Shown piece by piece: positions 15,377 to 21,915 of a DNA stretch of 64,000 nt (within the stretch, counting starts at the first letter, position 1; every line of letters starts with the position of its first letter). The translations under genes were made by a program, and so were the position numbers. The notes under the pieces are model-generated. The model saw only the letters and a program-made list of their open reading frames with translations, searched no databases and had not been told where the DNA came from. Source of the DNA: Phascolarctobacterium_A succinatutens_B (GTDB taxonomy: Bacteria > Bacillota > Negativicutes > Acidaminococcales > Acidaminococcaceae); contig NZ_CAUDZA010000010.1 of NCBI RefSeq assembly GCF_958453765.1, forward strand, positions 4,848-68,847. The letters are read 5' to 3'.

Positions 15377-15502
15377 GCAGTCTACCTCTAGGAGCAGGTT
15401 TATGCGTTCGCATGAGCTTGCTCCTATTTTTTCTACAGCTGTAACAATGCTTTTTATTTCTTCCATGCTCGCTGAAGGCATTTTTGCTTTTATCGTTATC
15501 AT
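15290..15502 (-). CDS. Small hypothetical phage protein overlapping convergent gene
   Basis: A 70-residue frame beginning MITIKAKMPSASMEEIKSIV, with a GGGGGTG site about 7 nt upstream and a sensible amphipathic composition up to about residue 45. The C-terminal third overlaps the plus-strand gene and becomes low in recognisable pattern. It may be real in its N-terminal part; the overlap makes it less certain. Confidence 0.45.
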   Translation of the reverse strand: MITIKAKMPSASMEEIKSIVTAVEKIGASSCERINLLLEVDCLADSNKQNVVTVAADSGIADKSQGGIGI

Positions 15503-15506
15503 CTTC

Positions 15507-15761
15507 CTACACCCCCTTCCTCCTTACCATGTTGATTGCTTCAAGGATTGGTGCCAGAAAAACGTATTTCCTACGCTTTTGGTCTTGCTGAATATGCAGA
15601 AGCAATAATGTAAAGTCTGACATATCAGGGCACTTCTGAAAGCTGCAATGATATGGACGCTTCATCAGCCAGCAGTCACATATCTTAGCCAGCTTCTTGC
15701 CACATTTATTGCAGAAGTTCCCTTTTTTGCCGACCTTTCCGCAATGCGGGCAGGTTGTCAT
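15507..15761 (-). CDS. Small zinc-ribbon protein
   Basis: An 84-residue protein starting MTTCPHCGKVGKKGNFC with paired CxxC motifs (C4/C7 and C19/C22) that should bind zinc, plus further cysteines (C29, C31). The start at 15761 is chosen because the ribbon begins there; a purine-rich GCAGGAT lies upstream. Function unknown; such ribbons are common in phage early regions. Confidence 0.6.
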   Translation of the reverse strand: MTTCPHCGKVGKKGNFCNKCGKKLAKICDCWLMKRPYHCSFQKCPDMSDFTLLLLHIQQDQKRRKYVFLAPILEAINMVRRKGV

Positions 15762-15780
15762 TTTTTTATCCTGCACTCTC

Positions 15781-15975
15781 TCACACTCCCTTCCTAAGCT
15801 CCTGCACCAGAGCCAGCAGCTCATCCAGATACTCCAGCTTGTCCCAGCCTTCAAGTTCGCAGACCATAAGGTCCATGCGGATGTCTGCCAGCAGGCGCAG
15901 TTTCATCTTTTCCCGTGCCAAGCGATTGAATGCTTGACGCGTTGCCGGCGTGTCCGGCGTAAACTGTATGCTCAT
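15781..15975 (-). CDS. Small hypothetical helical phage protein
   Basis: A 64-residue protein, largely helical (LAREKMKLRLLADIRMDLMV, then DELLALVQELRKG). GAAGG lies 5 nt before the ATG. It is in the leftward early operon, 24 nt after the HTH gene at 16000. No family recognised. Confidence 0.55.
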   Translation of the reverse strand: MSIQFTPDTPATRQAFNRLAREKMKLRLLADIRMDLMVCELEGWDKLEYLDELLALVQELRKGV

Positions 15976-15999
15976 TATTGCCTTCGCGCTTCCCCCCCT

Positions 16000-16191
16000 C
16001 TATCTCGCCACGAGCTGCTCTACCGTCGTGCCCAGCACCCGCGCCAGCGCCACGCCCAAGTTGAGGCCAGGATACTTGACGCCTTTTTCTACCAAGCTAA
16101 CGTATTCCTGCGTCACACCGAGACGCTGTGCAAGCTGCGCCTGCGTCATATTTTTCTGCTCACGCAGAAGCTTTACTTCTTTGCCTAACAT
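16000..16191 (-). CDS. XRE-family helix-turn-helix regulator (63 aa)
   Basis: A 63-residue single-domain Cro/C1-type HTH (LREQKNMTQAQLAQRLGV, then YVSLVEKG). It is the second gene of the leftward early transcript behind the Cro-like gene, separated from it by two long perfect inverted repeats (16217-16270) that may be its operator or a terminator. Confidence 0.8.
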   Translation of the reverse strand: MLGKEVKLLREQKNMTQAQLAQRLGVTQEYVSLVEKGVKYPGLNLGVALARVLGTTVEQLVAR

Positions 16192-16216
16192 TTTTTGCCC
16201 ACCTTTCAGGATTATT

Positions 16217-16270
16217 AAGCTTCAAATTGTCAAGGACAATTTGAAGCTTTTGATATAACTATGTTATATC
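16217..16270. repeat. Two adjacent perfect inverted repeats
   Basis: The first has 15-bp perfect arms with a 3-nt centre (16217-16231 and 16235-16249). The second has 8-bp perfect arms GATATAAC / GTTATATC (16252-16259 and 16263-16270). They lie between the Cro-like gene and the next HTH gene. Either could act as an RNA hairpin or as a binding site for a dimeric regulator. Confidence 0.7.
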
Positions 16271-16275
16271 GTTTA

Positions 16276-16288
16276 TGATTTTAAATCA
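16276..16288. promoter_or_regulatory. Operator-like site O3
   Basis: TGATT-TTA-AATCA, a perfect 5-bp inverted repeat with a 3-nt centre, immediately after the stop of the Cro-like gene. It matches the two sites in the divergent switch region. Confidence 0.5.
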
Positions 16289-16290
16289 CA

Positions 16291-16497
16291 TCAACAAGCA
16301 AAAAAAATTGAATCTCTTTCGTCTCTTGTTAAATTTAAAAAAGTGGCTGTTCTGCTAATTTCACTAGCCTTAAATTCAGATTTACCTTTCATTTTGTTTA
16401 AAAGCGCCATTTCGCTTATGCACAACGCATTGGCAAGCGCTTTTTTTGATTTTCTTTTGCGAACCAGTTGAATTTCCAGCTCTTGTGAATTGGTCAT
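16291..16497 (-). CDS. Cro-like early regulator
   Basis: A 68-residue protein with an HTH-like stretch (SKKALANALCISEMALLNKM) and the features of small phage Cro/DUF739-type proteins. The start is set at 16497, with AGAGGTG upstream; a GTG three codons earlier overlaps it. It is divergent from the repressor gene at 16651. Together they form the lysis-lysogeny switch. Confidence 0.7.
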   Translation of the reverse strand: MTNSQELEIQLVRKRKSKKALANALCISEMALLNKMKGKSEFKASEISRTATFLNLTRDERDSIFFAC

Positions 16498-16512
16498 CTT
16501 TCTCACCTCTTT

Positions 16513-16560
16513 TGATTTTTAATCACAATTTGATTATAGTCTTTTTCTGATTATTAGTCA
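16513..16560. promoter_or_regulatory. Operator-like sites O1 and O2 in the switch region
   Basis: TGATT-TTT-AATCA at 16513-16525 is perfect, and TGATT-ATT-AGTCA at 16548-16560 has one mismatch. Both share spacing with the site at 16276-16288. They lie between the divergent Cro-like and repressor genes, where phage repressors bind. The sequence 16526-16547 holds a further TGATTATAGTC half-match. Confidence 0.55.
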
Positions 16561-16588
16561 AGTATTTTTTGCTTTTCTAAAGAAAAAT

Positions 16589-16617
16589 TTGATTATCAGG
16601 AAAGAACGTGCTATTAT
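16589..16617 (+). promoter_or_regulatory. Probable lysogenic promoter of repressor
   Basis: TTGATT (16589-16594), 17 nt, TATTAT (16612-16617) on the plus strand, 34 nt before the repressor start. A TATAAT hexamer overlaps 3 nt downstream. Confidence 0.6.
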
Positions 16618-16650
16618 AATAGCATAATAAAAAAATCTTGGGGGTTTCAA

Positions 16651-17013
16651 ATGGAATTATATAAAAATATCAGAAATCGTAGAATAGAATTAGGCTTAAC
16701 TCAAGCAGAGTTAGCTAAAAAAATAGGTTATCGTTCTATTTCGACTATAGCTAAAATAGAACGCGGAATAAACGATATTCCGCAATCTAAAATTAAAGCA
16801 TTTGCTGATGCTTTGAATACTACTCCTGGCGAGCTTATGGGCGAAGTAGAACCCGCCCCCGTGCCGCTCTCCCTCACCCAGCAGGAAGAAACACACATAA
16901 AAAAATACCGCCAGCTGGATGCTGACGGCAAGGAAGATATTGACGATTTGATTGATGTTAAGCTGTCCAAGCTCCAGCGCAAGGCGGAAGAAGACGTGGA
17001 GAGCTTAGGATAA
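16651..17013 (+). CDS. Phage repressor, XRE-family HTH without peptidase domain
   Basis: A 120-residue protein. Residues 1-66 form an XRE HTH (RRIELGLTQAELAKKIGYRS, then STIAKIERG). Residues 70-120 form a short charged helical tail, with no LexA-type Ser/Lys peptidase. Induction therefore probably does not use RecA-stimulated self-cleavage; the DinD/Bro antirepressor next to it could do the job. GGGGG lies 7 nt before the ATG. Confidence 0.8.
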   Translation: MELYKNIRNRRIELGLTQAELAKKIGYRSISTIAKIERGINDIPQSKIKAFADALNTTPGELMGEVEPAPVPLSLTQQEETHIKKYRQLDADGKEDIDDLIDVKLSKLQRKAEEDVESLG

Positions 17014-17040
17014 TAGATTTTGAAAGCGAGGAATGAAGAC

Positions 17041-17835
17041 ATGAAAGATGTAAAATTATTTCAGAGTGCGCAGATTCGCTCCATTTGGAACGATGAAGCC
17101 GGAGAATGGTTCTTTTCTGTTGTCGATGTTGTCGGTGCATTGACCGACAGTGCGGATAAATCAGCTTATTGGCGCAAGCTAAAGCAAAGACTGAAGGCAG
17201 AAGGTAATGAAACCGTGACAAATTGTCACAGGTTGAAATTGCTTGCAGAAGACGGGAAAATGCGTCTCACTGACACCGCAAATACAGAAGGTATTCTGCG
17301 TATTATCCAATCTATCCCCTCACCTAAAGCCGAACCATTCAAGCAGTGGCTCGCGCAACTCGGTGCGGACCATATCCACGACCTTGAAGCAGCAGAAGCT
17401 TTCAACAAGGAAATAGACGCTCGCATTGAAGCACGAAATAATATCAAACAGCATAACGTTGCTCTCGCTGATGCAGCCTTTGCTGCAGGCGTAAAAACGA
17501 ACCTTGACTTCGCCAAATTCCAAAATAGCGGTTACATGGGACTTTATGGCGGCGAAACCGCTGGCGATATAAAACGTCGCAAGAAGCTTAAACCTAATCA
17601 AGAGATTTTAGACCACATGGGCAGTGTGGAACTCGGTGCGAACCTGTTCCGCATCACGCAGGCAGAAGACAAACTGCGCCGTGAGAATATCAGTAGCAAA
17701 GAAGCTGCCAACAAAGTGCATTACGAAGTCGGTCGTACCGTTCGCAAAACTATTGAAGAACTCGGCGGCACAATGCCAGAAAAATTGCCTACGCCAAGCG
17801 AAAGTATCAAGCAGCTCGATAAACCTAAAAAATAA
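17041..17835 (+). CDS. Bro-N / DinD-like antirepressor protein
   Basis: A 264-residue protein. Residues 1-105 match the BRO N-terminal domain (SIWNDEAGEWFFSVVDVVGA, then YWRKLKQRL). The C-terminal part (NLFRITQAEDKLRRENISSK, then VHYEVGRTVRKTIEELGGTM) matches DNA-damage-inducible protein D. Phage Bro-N proteins often antagonise repressors. The start is set at 17041 with GAGGA upstream; the longer frame begins at 17020. It lies 27 nt behind the repressor on the same strand, suggesting co-transcription. Confidence 0.85.
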   Translation: MKDVKLFQSAQIRSIWNDEAGEWFFSVVDVVGALTDSADKSAYWRKLKQRLKAEGNETVTNCHRLKLLAEDGKMRLTDTANTEGILRIIQSIPSPKAEPFKQWLAQLGADHIHDLEAAEAFNKEIDARIEARNNIKQHNVALADAAFAAGVKTNLDFAKFQNSGYMGLYGGETAGDIKRRKKLKPNQEILDHMGSVELGANLFRITQAEDKLRRENISSKEAANKVHYEVGRTVRKTIEELGGTMPEKLPTPSESIKQLDKPKK

Positions 17836-17868
17836 AAAAGACGCCCTCGTAAGAGAGCGCCTTCAGGA

Positions 17869-18438
17869 TCAGTATTCTTTCAAAATATACTCTTTCAATA
17901 CCATGTCCTCTCCACGCCAAACAATAGCGCGGAATTCTTGCAGGTCTTCCATGGTATAACCTTCAATTCTTCGCAAGGAAAATGATTTTTCGTTATTCAG
18001 AAAATGCTCGCCCCAACCGGAAGCAATAAGATTACCTGCTTTATAGACTTCATAGTAATGAGGCCTGTTGTCGCAGCCAACTTTTTCCAAAATCGTTTCT
18101 TCAACAAATATCGGATTTTTACCGAAACGCTGATTGATAATGTTGGCCAACACTACAGCCTTATCACGCAGCCATACAGGCCACAGCATTCCTAACGCTC
18201 CGGCAAAGATAATAGCGCAAGCTACTCGCATCATTTCGCTGAGCTGGATACCTAACAGTAGACAAATATTGCTCAGCACCAATGCCAGCAACCAAGCTGC
18301 TGCAGCAAAAAGAAAGTAAGCAAGAACCTCATTATTTAACTTTTCCTTTTGTACATTGCCGTTCATCAGCTTGCAGGCTGCCACGCCTACAAACCCCGAA
18401 GCTGCCTGTGCAATATTTTGAAATAAATTTAATTCCAC
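17869..18438 (-). CDS. Membrane protein of unknown function with cytoplasmic C-terminal domain
   Basis: A 189-residue protein using a GTG start at 18438, chosen for the GGAGGG 6 nt upstream. Two or three hydrophobic segments lie at about 36-57 and 62-88. They are followed by a soluble domain (about 100-189: EETILEKVGCDNRPHYYEVY, then SFSLRRIEGYTMEDLQEF). It is transcribed against its neighbours at the lysogeny end of the prophage, where superinfection exclusion genes are common. No family recognised. Confidence 0.6.
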   Translation of the reverse strand: MELNLFQNIAQAASGFVGVAACKLMNGNVQKEKLNNEVLAYFLFAAAAWLLALVLSNICLLLGIQLSEMMRVACAIIFAGALGMLWPVWLRDKAVVLANIINQRFGKNPIFVEETILEKVGCDNRPHYYEVYKAGNLIASGWGEHFLNNEKSFSLRRIEGYTMEDLQEFRAIVWRGEDMVLKEYILKEY

Positions 18439-18470
18439 AATATCCCTCCATTCTGAAAGAAGGTGAAACA

Positions 18471-18578
18471 ATGAATAAACCGAACCCTGCGCCGTCCAGC
18501 AGCGAAAGCAGAAGCGACCAATTTACCATGCCTCTGCCACCTGCAAAACCGGCGCCATTACCACCAAAACAGAAATGA
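18471..18578 (+). CDS. Very small proline-rich ORF
   Basis: A 35-residue frame MNKPNPAPSSSESRSD... rich in Pro and Ser, preceded by AGAAGGTGAAACA. It is divergent from the membrane protein gene with a 32 nt gap. The good ribosome site is the only support; it could be non-coding. Confidence 0.4.
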   Translation: MNKPNPAPSSSESRSDQFTMPLPPAKPAPLPPKQK

Positions 18579-18681
18579 TTCATCTTACCTTCTGGCTATA
18601 TTATATCATGTGTTTTTCTTTATAACAATATGGTCAGTTTTAGAATGCCGCCAGCAAATGACAGGCAAATTGCCAGCAAAT

Positions 18682-18765
18682 AAAAAGCAATATGCATTTT
18701 TTGCATATTGCAAATTCAGACAAACCTGTAGGCGAAAGAAAAAACGCCCCCGATATGGGGGGGCG
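18682..18765 (-). terminator. Tandem terminators after hicB
   Basis: In the leftward direction a GC hairpin (18745-18765) is followed by TTTTTTCTTT. A second perfect 10-bp hairpin (18687-18711) is followed by TTTTTATTT. Both lie downstream of hicB and insulate the HicAB unit. The remaining sequence 18579-18680 shows no gene. Confidence 0.75.
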
Positions 18766-18779
18766 CAACGATAAATATA

Positions 18780-19181
18780 TTAGTTTACTGCGATAAAGCG
18801 TTTAGACAATGCTTCTTGTAATATTTTGGATAAGCTCAGACCTTCTTCAGCGGCCTGCTCATCCATCCAGCGTGGAAGGCTGATGGTGCGTTTTACCGCC
18901 CTATTGTCCTTAATATCTGCCTGAATAAAATTTACAAATTCGTTATCATCTAATTCGATGCTTTGCAAATTGCTAGGTGCGGGAATTTCTTCCTTGCTAT
19001 CCTTCAAATATTCAATCCACTGCGTGAGCGCAGCTTCGGCCATCTTCATGGCGTTACCCAAAGATTTGCCCTCGCTGATGCAACCAGGTAAATCAGGGAA
19101 AATAATAGTATACGTACCATCCTCGTTTGCATGGAACACAGCAGGATAAACGTATTCTTGTAGTGTTTGCCTCCTTTTCAT
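18780..19181 (-). CDS. hicB: HicB antitoxin
   Basis: A 133-residue antitoxin. The N-terminal HicB domain (YPAVFHANEDGTYTIIFPDL, then PGCISEG) is followed by a ribbon-helix-helix-like C-terminal DNA-binding region (RTISLPRWMDEQAAEEGLSL). It neutralises HicA and usually represses its own promoter. GGAGG lies upstream of the ATG. It follows hicA by 96 nt; the gap contains a GCCCGC/GCGGGC hairpin (19246-19261) that may adjust relative expression. Confidence 0.92.
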   Translation of the reverse strand: MKRRQTLQEYVYPAVFHANEDGTYTIIFPDLPGCISEGKSLGNAMKMAEAALTQWIEYLKDSKEEIPAPSNLQSIELDDNEFVNFIQADIKDNRAVKRTISLPRWMDEQAAEEGLSLSKILQEALSKRFIAVN

Positions 19182-19277
19182 GTTAGCGACTTCCTCCTTT
19201 TATTATTAAATGCTATTGAATTAATGATTGCGATTATAGTAAGAAGCCCGCAAAGCGGGCGGAGTAAAAAGTAATCT

Positions 19278-19454
19278 CTATTTTACTCCCGCAGCTTTGA
19301 GGATTGCTTTCGCTGTCAGCTCGTTCAGTTCCCGGTGCCTTGGAACCTGAACGGAGCGGCTGCCTGGTTTTTTGTAGACGGAATGGTCTCCATCATCACG
19401 TTCAAGCTTAAAGCCTGCTTGCGACAGCAATTTTACTAAATCGCGTCTTTTCAC
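19278..19454 (-). CDS. hicA: HicA toxin (mRNA interferase), GTG start
   Basis: A 58-residue protein with the HicA double-stranded-RNA-binding-like fold: KRRDLVKLLSQAGFKLERD, the catalytic histidine in GDHSVYKKPGSRS, and VPRHRELNELTAKAILKAAG. HicA cleaves mRNA when HicB is lost. It starts with GTG at 19454, with GAGGTG upstream; an overlapping ATG two bases away leads straight to a stop. It is the first gene of the pair. Confidence 0.92.
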   Translation of the reverse strand: MKRRDLVKLLSQAGFKLERDDGDHSVYKKPGSRSVQVPRHRELNELTAKAILKAAGVK

Positions 19455-19490
19455 ATGATCACCTCGCTTATCTTTGTTTTTTCTAATTAT

Positions 19491-19542
19491 ATTATAATAC
19501 GTAATTTACGTAATGTAAAGTAAAAAATAAGTAATTTACGTA
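19491..19542 (-). promoter_or_regulatory. hicAB promoter with two palindromic operators
   Basis: Minus-strand TTTACA (19519-19514), 17 nt, TATAAT (19496-19491). A perfect 15-bp palindrome TACGTAATTTACGTA (19498-19512) fills the spacer. A second copy with one mismatch (19528-19542) sits upstream of the -35 box, 30 bp away. This is the expected layout for HicB autorepression. Confidence 0.8.
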
Positions 19543-19572
19543 TTTTTTGCCAATATCAATACTTTTATAAAT

Positions 19573-19605
19573 AAAAAATCCCCCGGTGCTACCAACACCG
19601 AGGGA
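19573..19605 (-). terminator. Terminator-like hairpin upstream of hicAB promoter
   Basis: In the leftward direction a 9-10 bp stem around CGGTG/CACCG is followed by six T. A related smaller hairpin sharing the 13-nt core GTGCTACCAACAC lies at 19616-19630. They separate the integrase leader from the hicAB promoter. Confidence 0.6.
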
Positions 19606-19658
19606 CCTGCAAGAACGTGCTACCAACACGCTCAACGTCATCAACCCATGTTCCACCA

Positions 19659-19714
19659 AGAGCTGATTACTTTTTTATTATATCAGCTCTGCTTGAAAAA
19701 TGAAAGGAGCTGAT
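19659..19714 (+). promoter_or_regulatory. Mutually exclusive hairpins in the integrase leader
   Basis: AGAGCTGAT (19659-19667) can pair with ATCAGCTCT (19682-19690). The same middle segment can instead pair with GAGCTGAT (19707-19714), which overlaps the AAGGAG ribosome site of the integrase. The upstream pairing would free, and the downstream pairing would hide, the ribosome site. This is a structural inference from the sequence. Confidence 0.5.
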
Positions 19715-19719
19715 TTTTT

Positions 19720-20820
19720 ATGGCTAAAACAAAAAAATCTAACGGCGAAGGAACCATAAGCTACGAAAGCGACCGCAAAATGTACCGGGCAAGACTAATC
19801 GCCCCGAACGGAAAGCGCATCTCTAAACGCTTCCACACGAAAAAGGAAGCAATGGAATGGATTGCTGTTATCCAGGCAGATATCTGCAAGAACGTCTATG
19901 TAGCGCCCAACAGCCTGCGCTTAGGCGAATGGCTCTCCGAATACCTTATTACCTATAAAGCACCCAAGGTGCGCCCCAAAACACTGGATCGCTACATTCA
20001 GACCGCAAAACATATTGCACCCATCGCAGAAGTGGAGCTGCAGAAGCTGACTGCCCATACTGTGCAGCAATTCTACAATGAGCTGCCGCCGATGAGCGCT
20101 AGCAGCAAGAATAAAGTGCATAAGCTCCTGAAGGCTGCCATCACCAAAGCCTGCGCCATTGACCTGGTTGCCAAAAACTTCATGCAGGCGGTAGAAGCTC
20201 CACCGGTTCCCAAGGTTGAAGTCCAGGTATTCACTACGGAAGAAATCGGTAAGATTCTGCAGACAGCCAAGAACAGCCGTTATTACAGCAAATACTATCC
20301 CTTCTTCCTCTTGGCTGCAACTACCGGCGCACGCCTCGGAGAGCTGTTAGGACTTAAAGCGCCAAACGTAAAGCCCGGTTATATCTACATAGACAACAGC
20401 CTTCAGGCCGTCCGCGGAACGCTCACAGATATGCCGCCCAAAACTGCTGCCGGTGTACGCAAGATAACTATTGCGCCCGAAGTCAGCAAAGCCCTTAAGC
20501 TCGCCAGCGCCTCTTCCGGTCCGGTGCTTTCGTTTAACAGGTACGTTTTCCACACCCGCAACGGCACGCCGATAGCACCAAGGAATATGGAACGCATCTG
20601 GAAGGCACTGCTGCAGGAAGCAGGCGTTGAATATAAGAACTTCCACGTTCTGCGTCACACCATGGCCACGCAGCTGCTTGCCAACGGTGTATCCATCGCC
20701 GAAGTTGCCAAGCGCTTGGGACACAGCAAAATCAGCCACACGCTCAATCTTTACAGCCACGCCGTACCTAATTATGACGAAGGCATTCCGGATATCATCA
20801 ACAAAGCATACGCACTCTGA
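19720..20820 (+). CDS. Phage tyrosine recombinase (integrase)
   Basis: A 366-residue site-specific recombinase. It has an N-terminal AP2-like arm-binding segment (GTISYESDRKMYRARLIAPN), a SAM-like core-binding domain (about 65-155) and a catalytic domain. Visible catalytic residues are Arg in ATTGARLGELLGL, HxxR in FHVLRHTMATQLL, and the LGHSKISHTLNLYSH segment with the nucleophilic Tyr. The start has AAGGAG 10 nt upstream. It ends 88 bp before the tRNA-derived attachment site. Confidence 0.95.
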   Translation: MAKTKKSNGEGTISYESDRKMYRARLIAPNGKRISKRFHTKKEAMEWIAVIQADICKNVYVAPNSLRLGEWLSEYLITYKAPKVRPKTLDRYIQTAKHIAPIAEVELQKLTAHTVQQFYNELPPMSASSKNKVHKLLKAAITKACAIDLVAKNFMQAVEAPPVPKVEVQVFTTEEIGKILQTAKNSRYYSKYYPFFLLAATTGARLGELLGLKAPNVKPGYIYIDNSLQAVRGTLTDMPPKTAAGVRKITIAPEVSKALKLASASSGPVLSFNRYVFHTRNGTPIAPRNMERIWKALLQEAGVEYKNFHVLRHTMATQLLANGVSIAEVAKRLGHSKISHTLNLYSHAVPNYDEGIPDIINKAYAL

Positions 20821-20908
20821 CCGCGTTGGCCCCAGCGTTGGCCCCAAAAGCGTTTTCAAATCCCGCAAACCGCATGAAATGAGGGTTTTTAGGGATATTG
20901 ATATTAGG

Positions 20909-20954
20909 CCTTCTAAGCCGTGGGTCGGGGGTTCGAATCCCTCCTGGATCACCA
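20909..20954 (+). other. Attachment site: 3' portion of tRNA-Arg(UCU)
   Basis: The sequence matches a tRNA from the anticodon loop (CTTCTAA, anticodon TCT) through variable region, T arm (GGGGGTTCGAATCCC) and acceptor to CCA. The preceding DNA does not form a D arm or 5' acceptor, so it is not a complete tRNA. A tyrosine integrase gene immediately to its left identifies it as the displaced 3' half, with the restored intact tRNA expected at the other prophage end outside the window. Confidence 0.8.
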
Positions 20955-20962
20955 TGAGAGAA

Positions 20963-20995
20963 ACCCCGCAACCATGCAGGTTGCGGGGTATTTTT
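20963..20995 (+). terminator. Terminator of the disrupted tRNA-Arg gene
   Basis: A perfect 11-bp stem ACCCCGCAACC / GGTTGCGGGGT (20963-20973, 20979-20989), followed by ATTTTT. It is nine nt behind the tRNA CCA end, as expected for the original host tRNA transcript terminator. The stretch 20,996-21,148 shows no supported gene. Confidence 0.8.
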
Positions 20996-21148
20996 GTGTG
21001 TAAAAAAAGCGTTTTTAAGTTGTTGATTTTTAGTATTTTCGCCCTATTTTTGGCTATTTTTTAGGCGCGTTAGCCCCAAATATTTCCTTATCATCATGAC
21101 GTTTAGTGGTTGCTACTTTATTCCACATAGTTAAATTAAAGCTGCATT

Positions 21149-21373
21149 TTAGCATTGCTTGACATGTTCAAGCATTTTTGCTACATTAATCATTGACGGA
21201 AGAGTTCCGCATGTTAGCCATACTTTCTCGTCACTTTTCCAGACATAGCCTGCTCTGCACATAATACCGCCAGTACCTTTGCCCTGTTCGCCGTTAAACT
21301 TAACTTGAATGATGTTAGAGTTATCGCCTACGATTGATACTTCTGCGGTAGTCCCTTTAGGGAGAAGGAGAGA
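21149..21373 (-). pseudogene. 5'-truncated remnant of unknown (phage-like) gene
   Basis: A 75-codon frame open from a stop at 21376 to TAA at 21149. It encodes a plausible protein end (KGTTAEVSIVGDNSNIIQVK, then GGIMCRAGYVWKSDEKVWLT) but has no ATG or ribosome site at its start. A hairpin (TGCTTGA/TCAAGCA, followed by T) lies at the 3' end in the other direction. I do not recognise the family. Confidence 0.4.
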
Positions 21374-21378
21374 TTATT

Positions 21379-21507
21379 GTGAGAGAATTTATTCACAACA
21401 TATACCTTATTGTAAAATTGATAGTCATTGTAATTTTCCTGTACATCTTTGCCGCCTTAGCTTTTGTGATTGTTGGTGGAACCATGATGAATATATTTTT
21501 GAAATAA
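21379..21507 (+). CDS. Small single-pass membrane peptide, GTG start
   Basis: A 42-residue frame MREFIHNIYLIVKLIVIVIF... with one hydrophobic segment (about 9-38). AAGGAG lies 8 nt before the GTG. It resembles the small membrane peptides often seen in phage accessory regions, but the function is unknown and its status is uncertain. Confidence 0.45.
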   Translation: MREFIHNIYLIVKLIVIVIFLYIFAALAFVIVGGTMMNIFLK

Positions 21508-21537
21508 ATAGGCTTAAAAAAGAGGATAGTTTTAATA

Positions 21538-21756
21538 TGTACCCCCAATTCTGGACATTCAGAGTTGGGGGTGTTTTTATGAAATACAGTTATAAGTACA
21601 AAAAGAAATGTGTCGAATTATACAGACAAGGCAAATGAGCTGAAATACCAGAGGGAGTAAGTGTATCTAGGTTTCATCATGCAGTTGTTGAATGGACACG
21701 ATTGGGAAAAGCATGTGGGTCAGAAGTGCTGAAACACAAAAATAAGAACAAAGCGT
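21538..21756 (+). pseudogene. IS3-family transposase OrfA remnant with IS end
   Basis: An IS-end-like sequence TGTACCCCCAATTCTGGACA (21538-21557) forms a hairpin with the following GTTGGGGG. A frame from 21579 then encodes MKYSYKYKKKCVELYRQGK, a stop at 21636, and in the same frame a segment containing EGVSVSRFHHAVVEWTRLGK up to KNKNKAW. This is the start of an IS3-group OrfA, interrupted by a TGA and then truncated where the duplicated phage segment begins at 21757. Confidence 0.75.
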
Positions 21757-21874
21757 GGTCAGCACCGTTCTCAACTTTTTCCAGTGCTTCGTAAACCTGT
21801 TTCATTTCCATTGTTCTGATACCTCCATATCATGGGCCTCCGCCCTGTATTGTGCCCTCTCCTAGGCAATAAAA
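21757..21874. repeat. Duplicated ~118 bp segment, copy A (truncated scaffold-like gene start)
   Basis: Nearly identical to 24161-24282 with only a few differences. It contains, on the minus strand (21811-21757), the first 18 codons of the small helical protein encoded intact at 24215 (MEMKQVYEALEKVENGAD), then breaks into the IS3 fragment. It also includes that gene's ribosome site and upstream leader. Confidence 0.85.
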
Positions 21875-21876
21875 AA

Positions 21877-21897
21877 GCACGCTGTTACACGTGCTTG
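21877..21897 (-). terminator. Hairpin terminator after YjcQ-like gene
   Basis: AAGCACGTG...CGTGCTT forms a 6-7 bp stem followed in the leftward direction by TTTTTTATT. It ends the YjcQ-like gene transcript 19 nt after its stop. Confidence 0.6.
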
Positions 21898-21915
21898 ATT
21901 AACGATGTTAAATTA

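Noticed and set aside
20860..20954. Complete tRNA gene
   Set aside because: Only the 3' part fits; upstream DNA cannot form the D arm or pair with the acceptor 3' strand.
20347..20955. Leftward 202-codon frame opposite the integrase
   Set aside because: Reverse of the integrase catalytic domain and att site; no independent support.
21538..21756. Functional insertion sequence
   Set aside because: In-frame stop after 19 codons, truncation at 21757, no second end and no OrfB.
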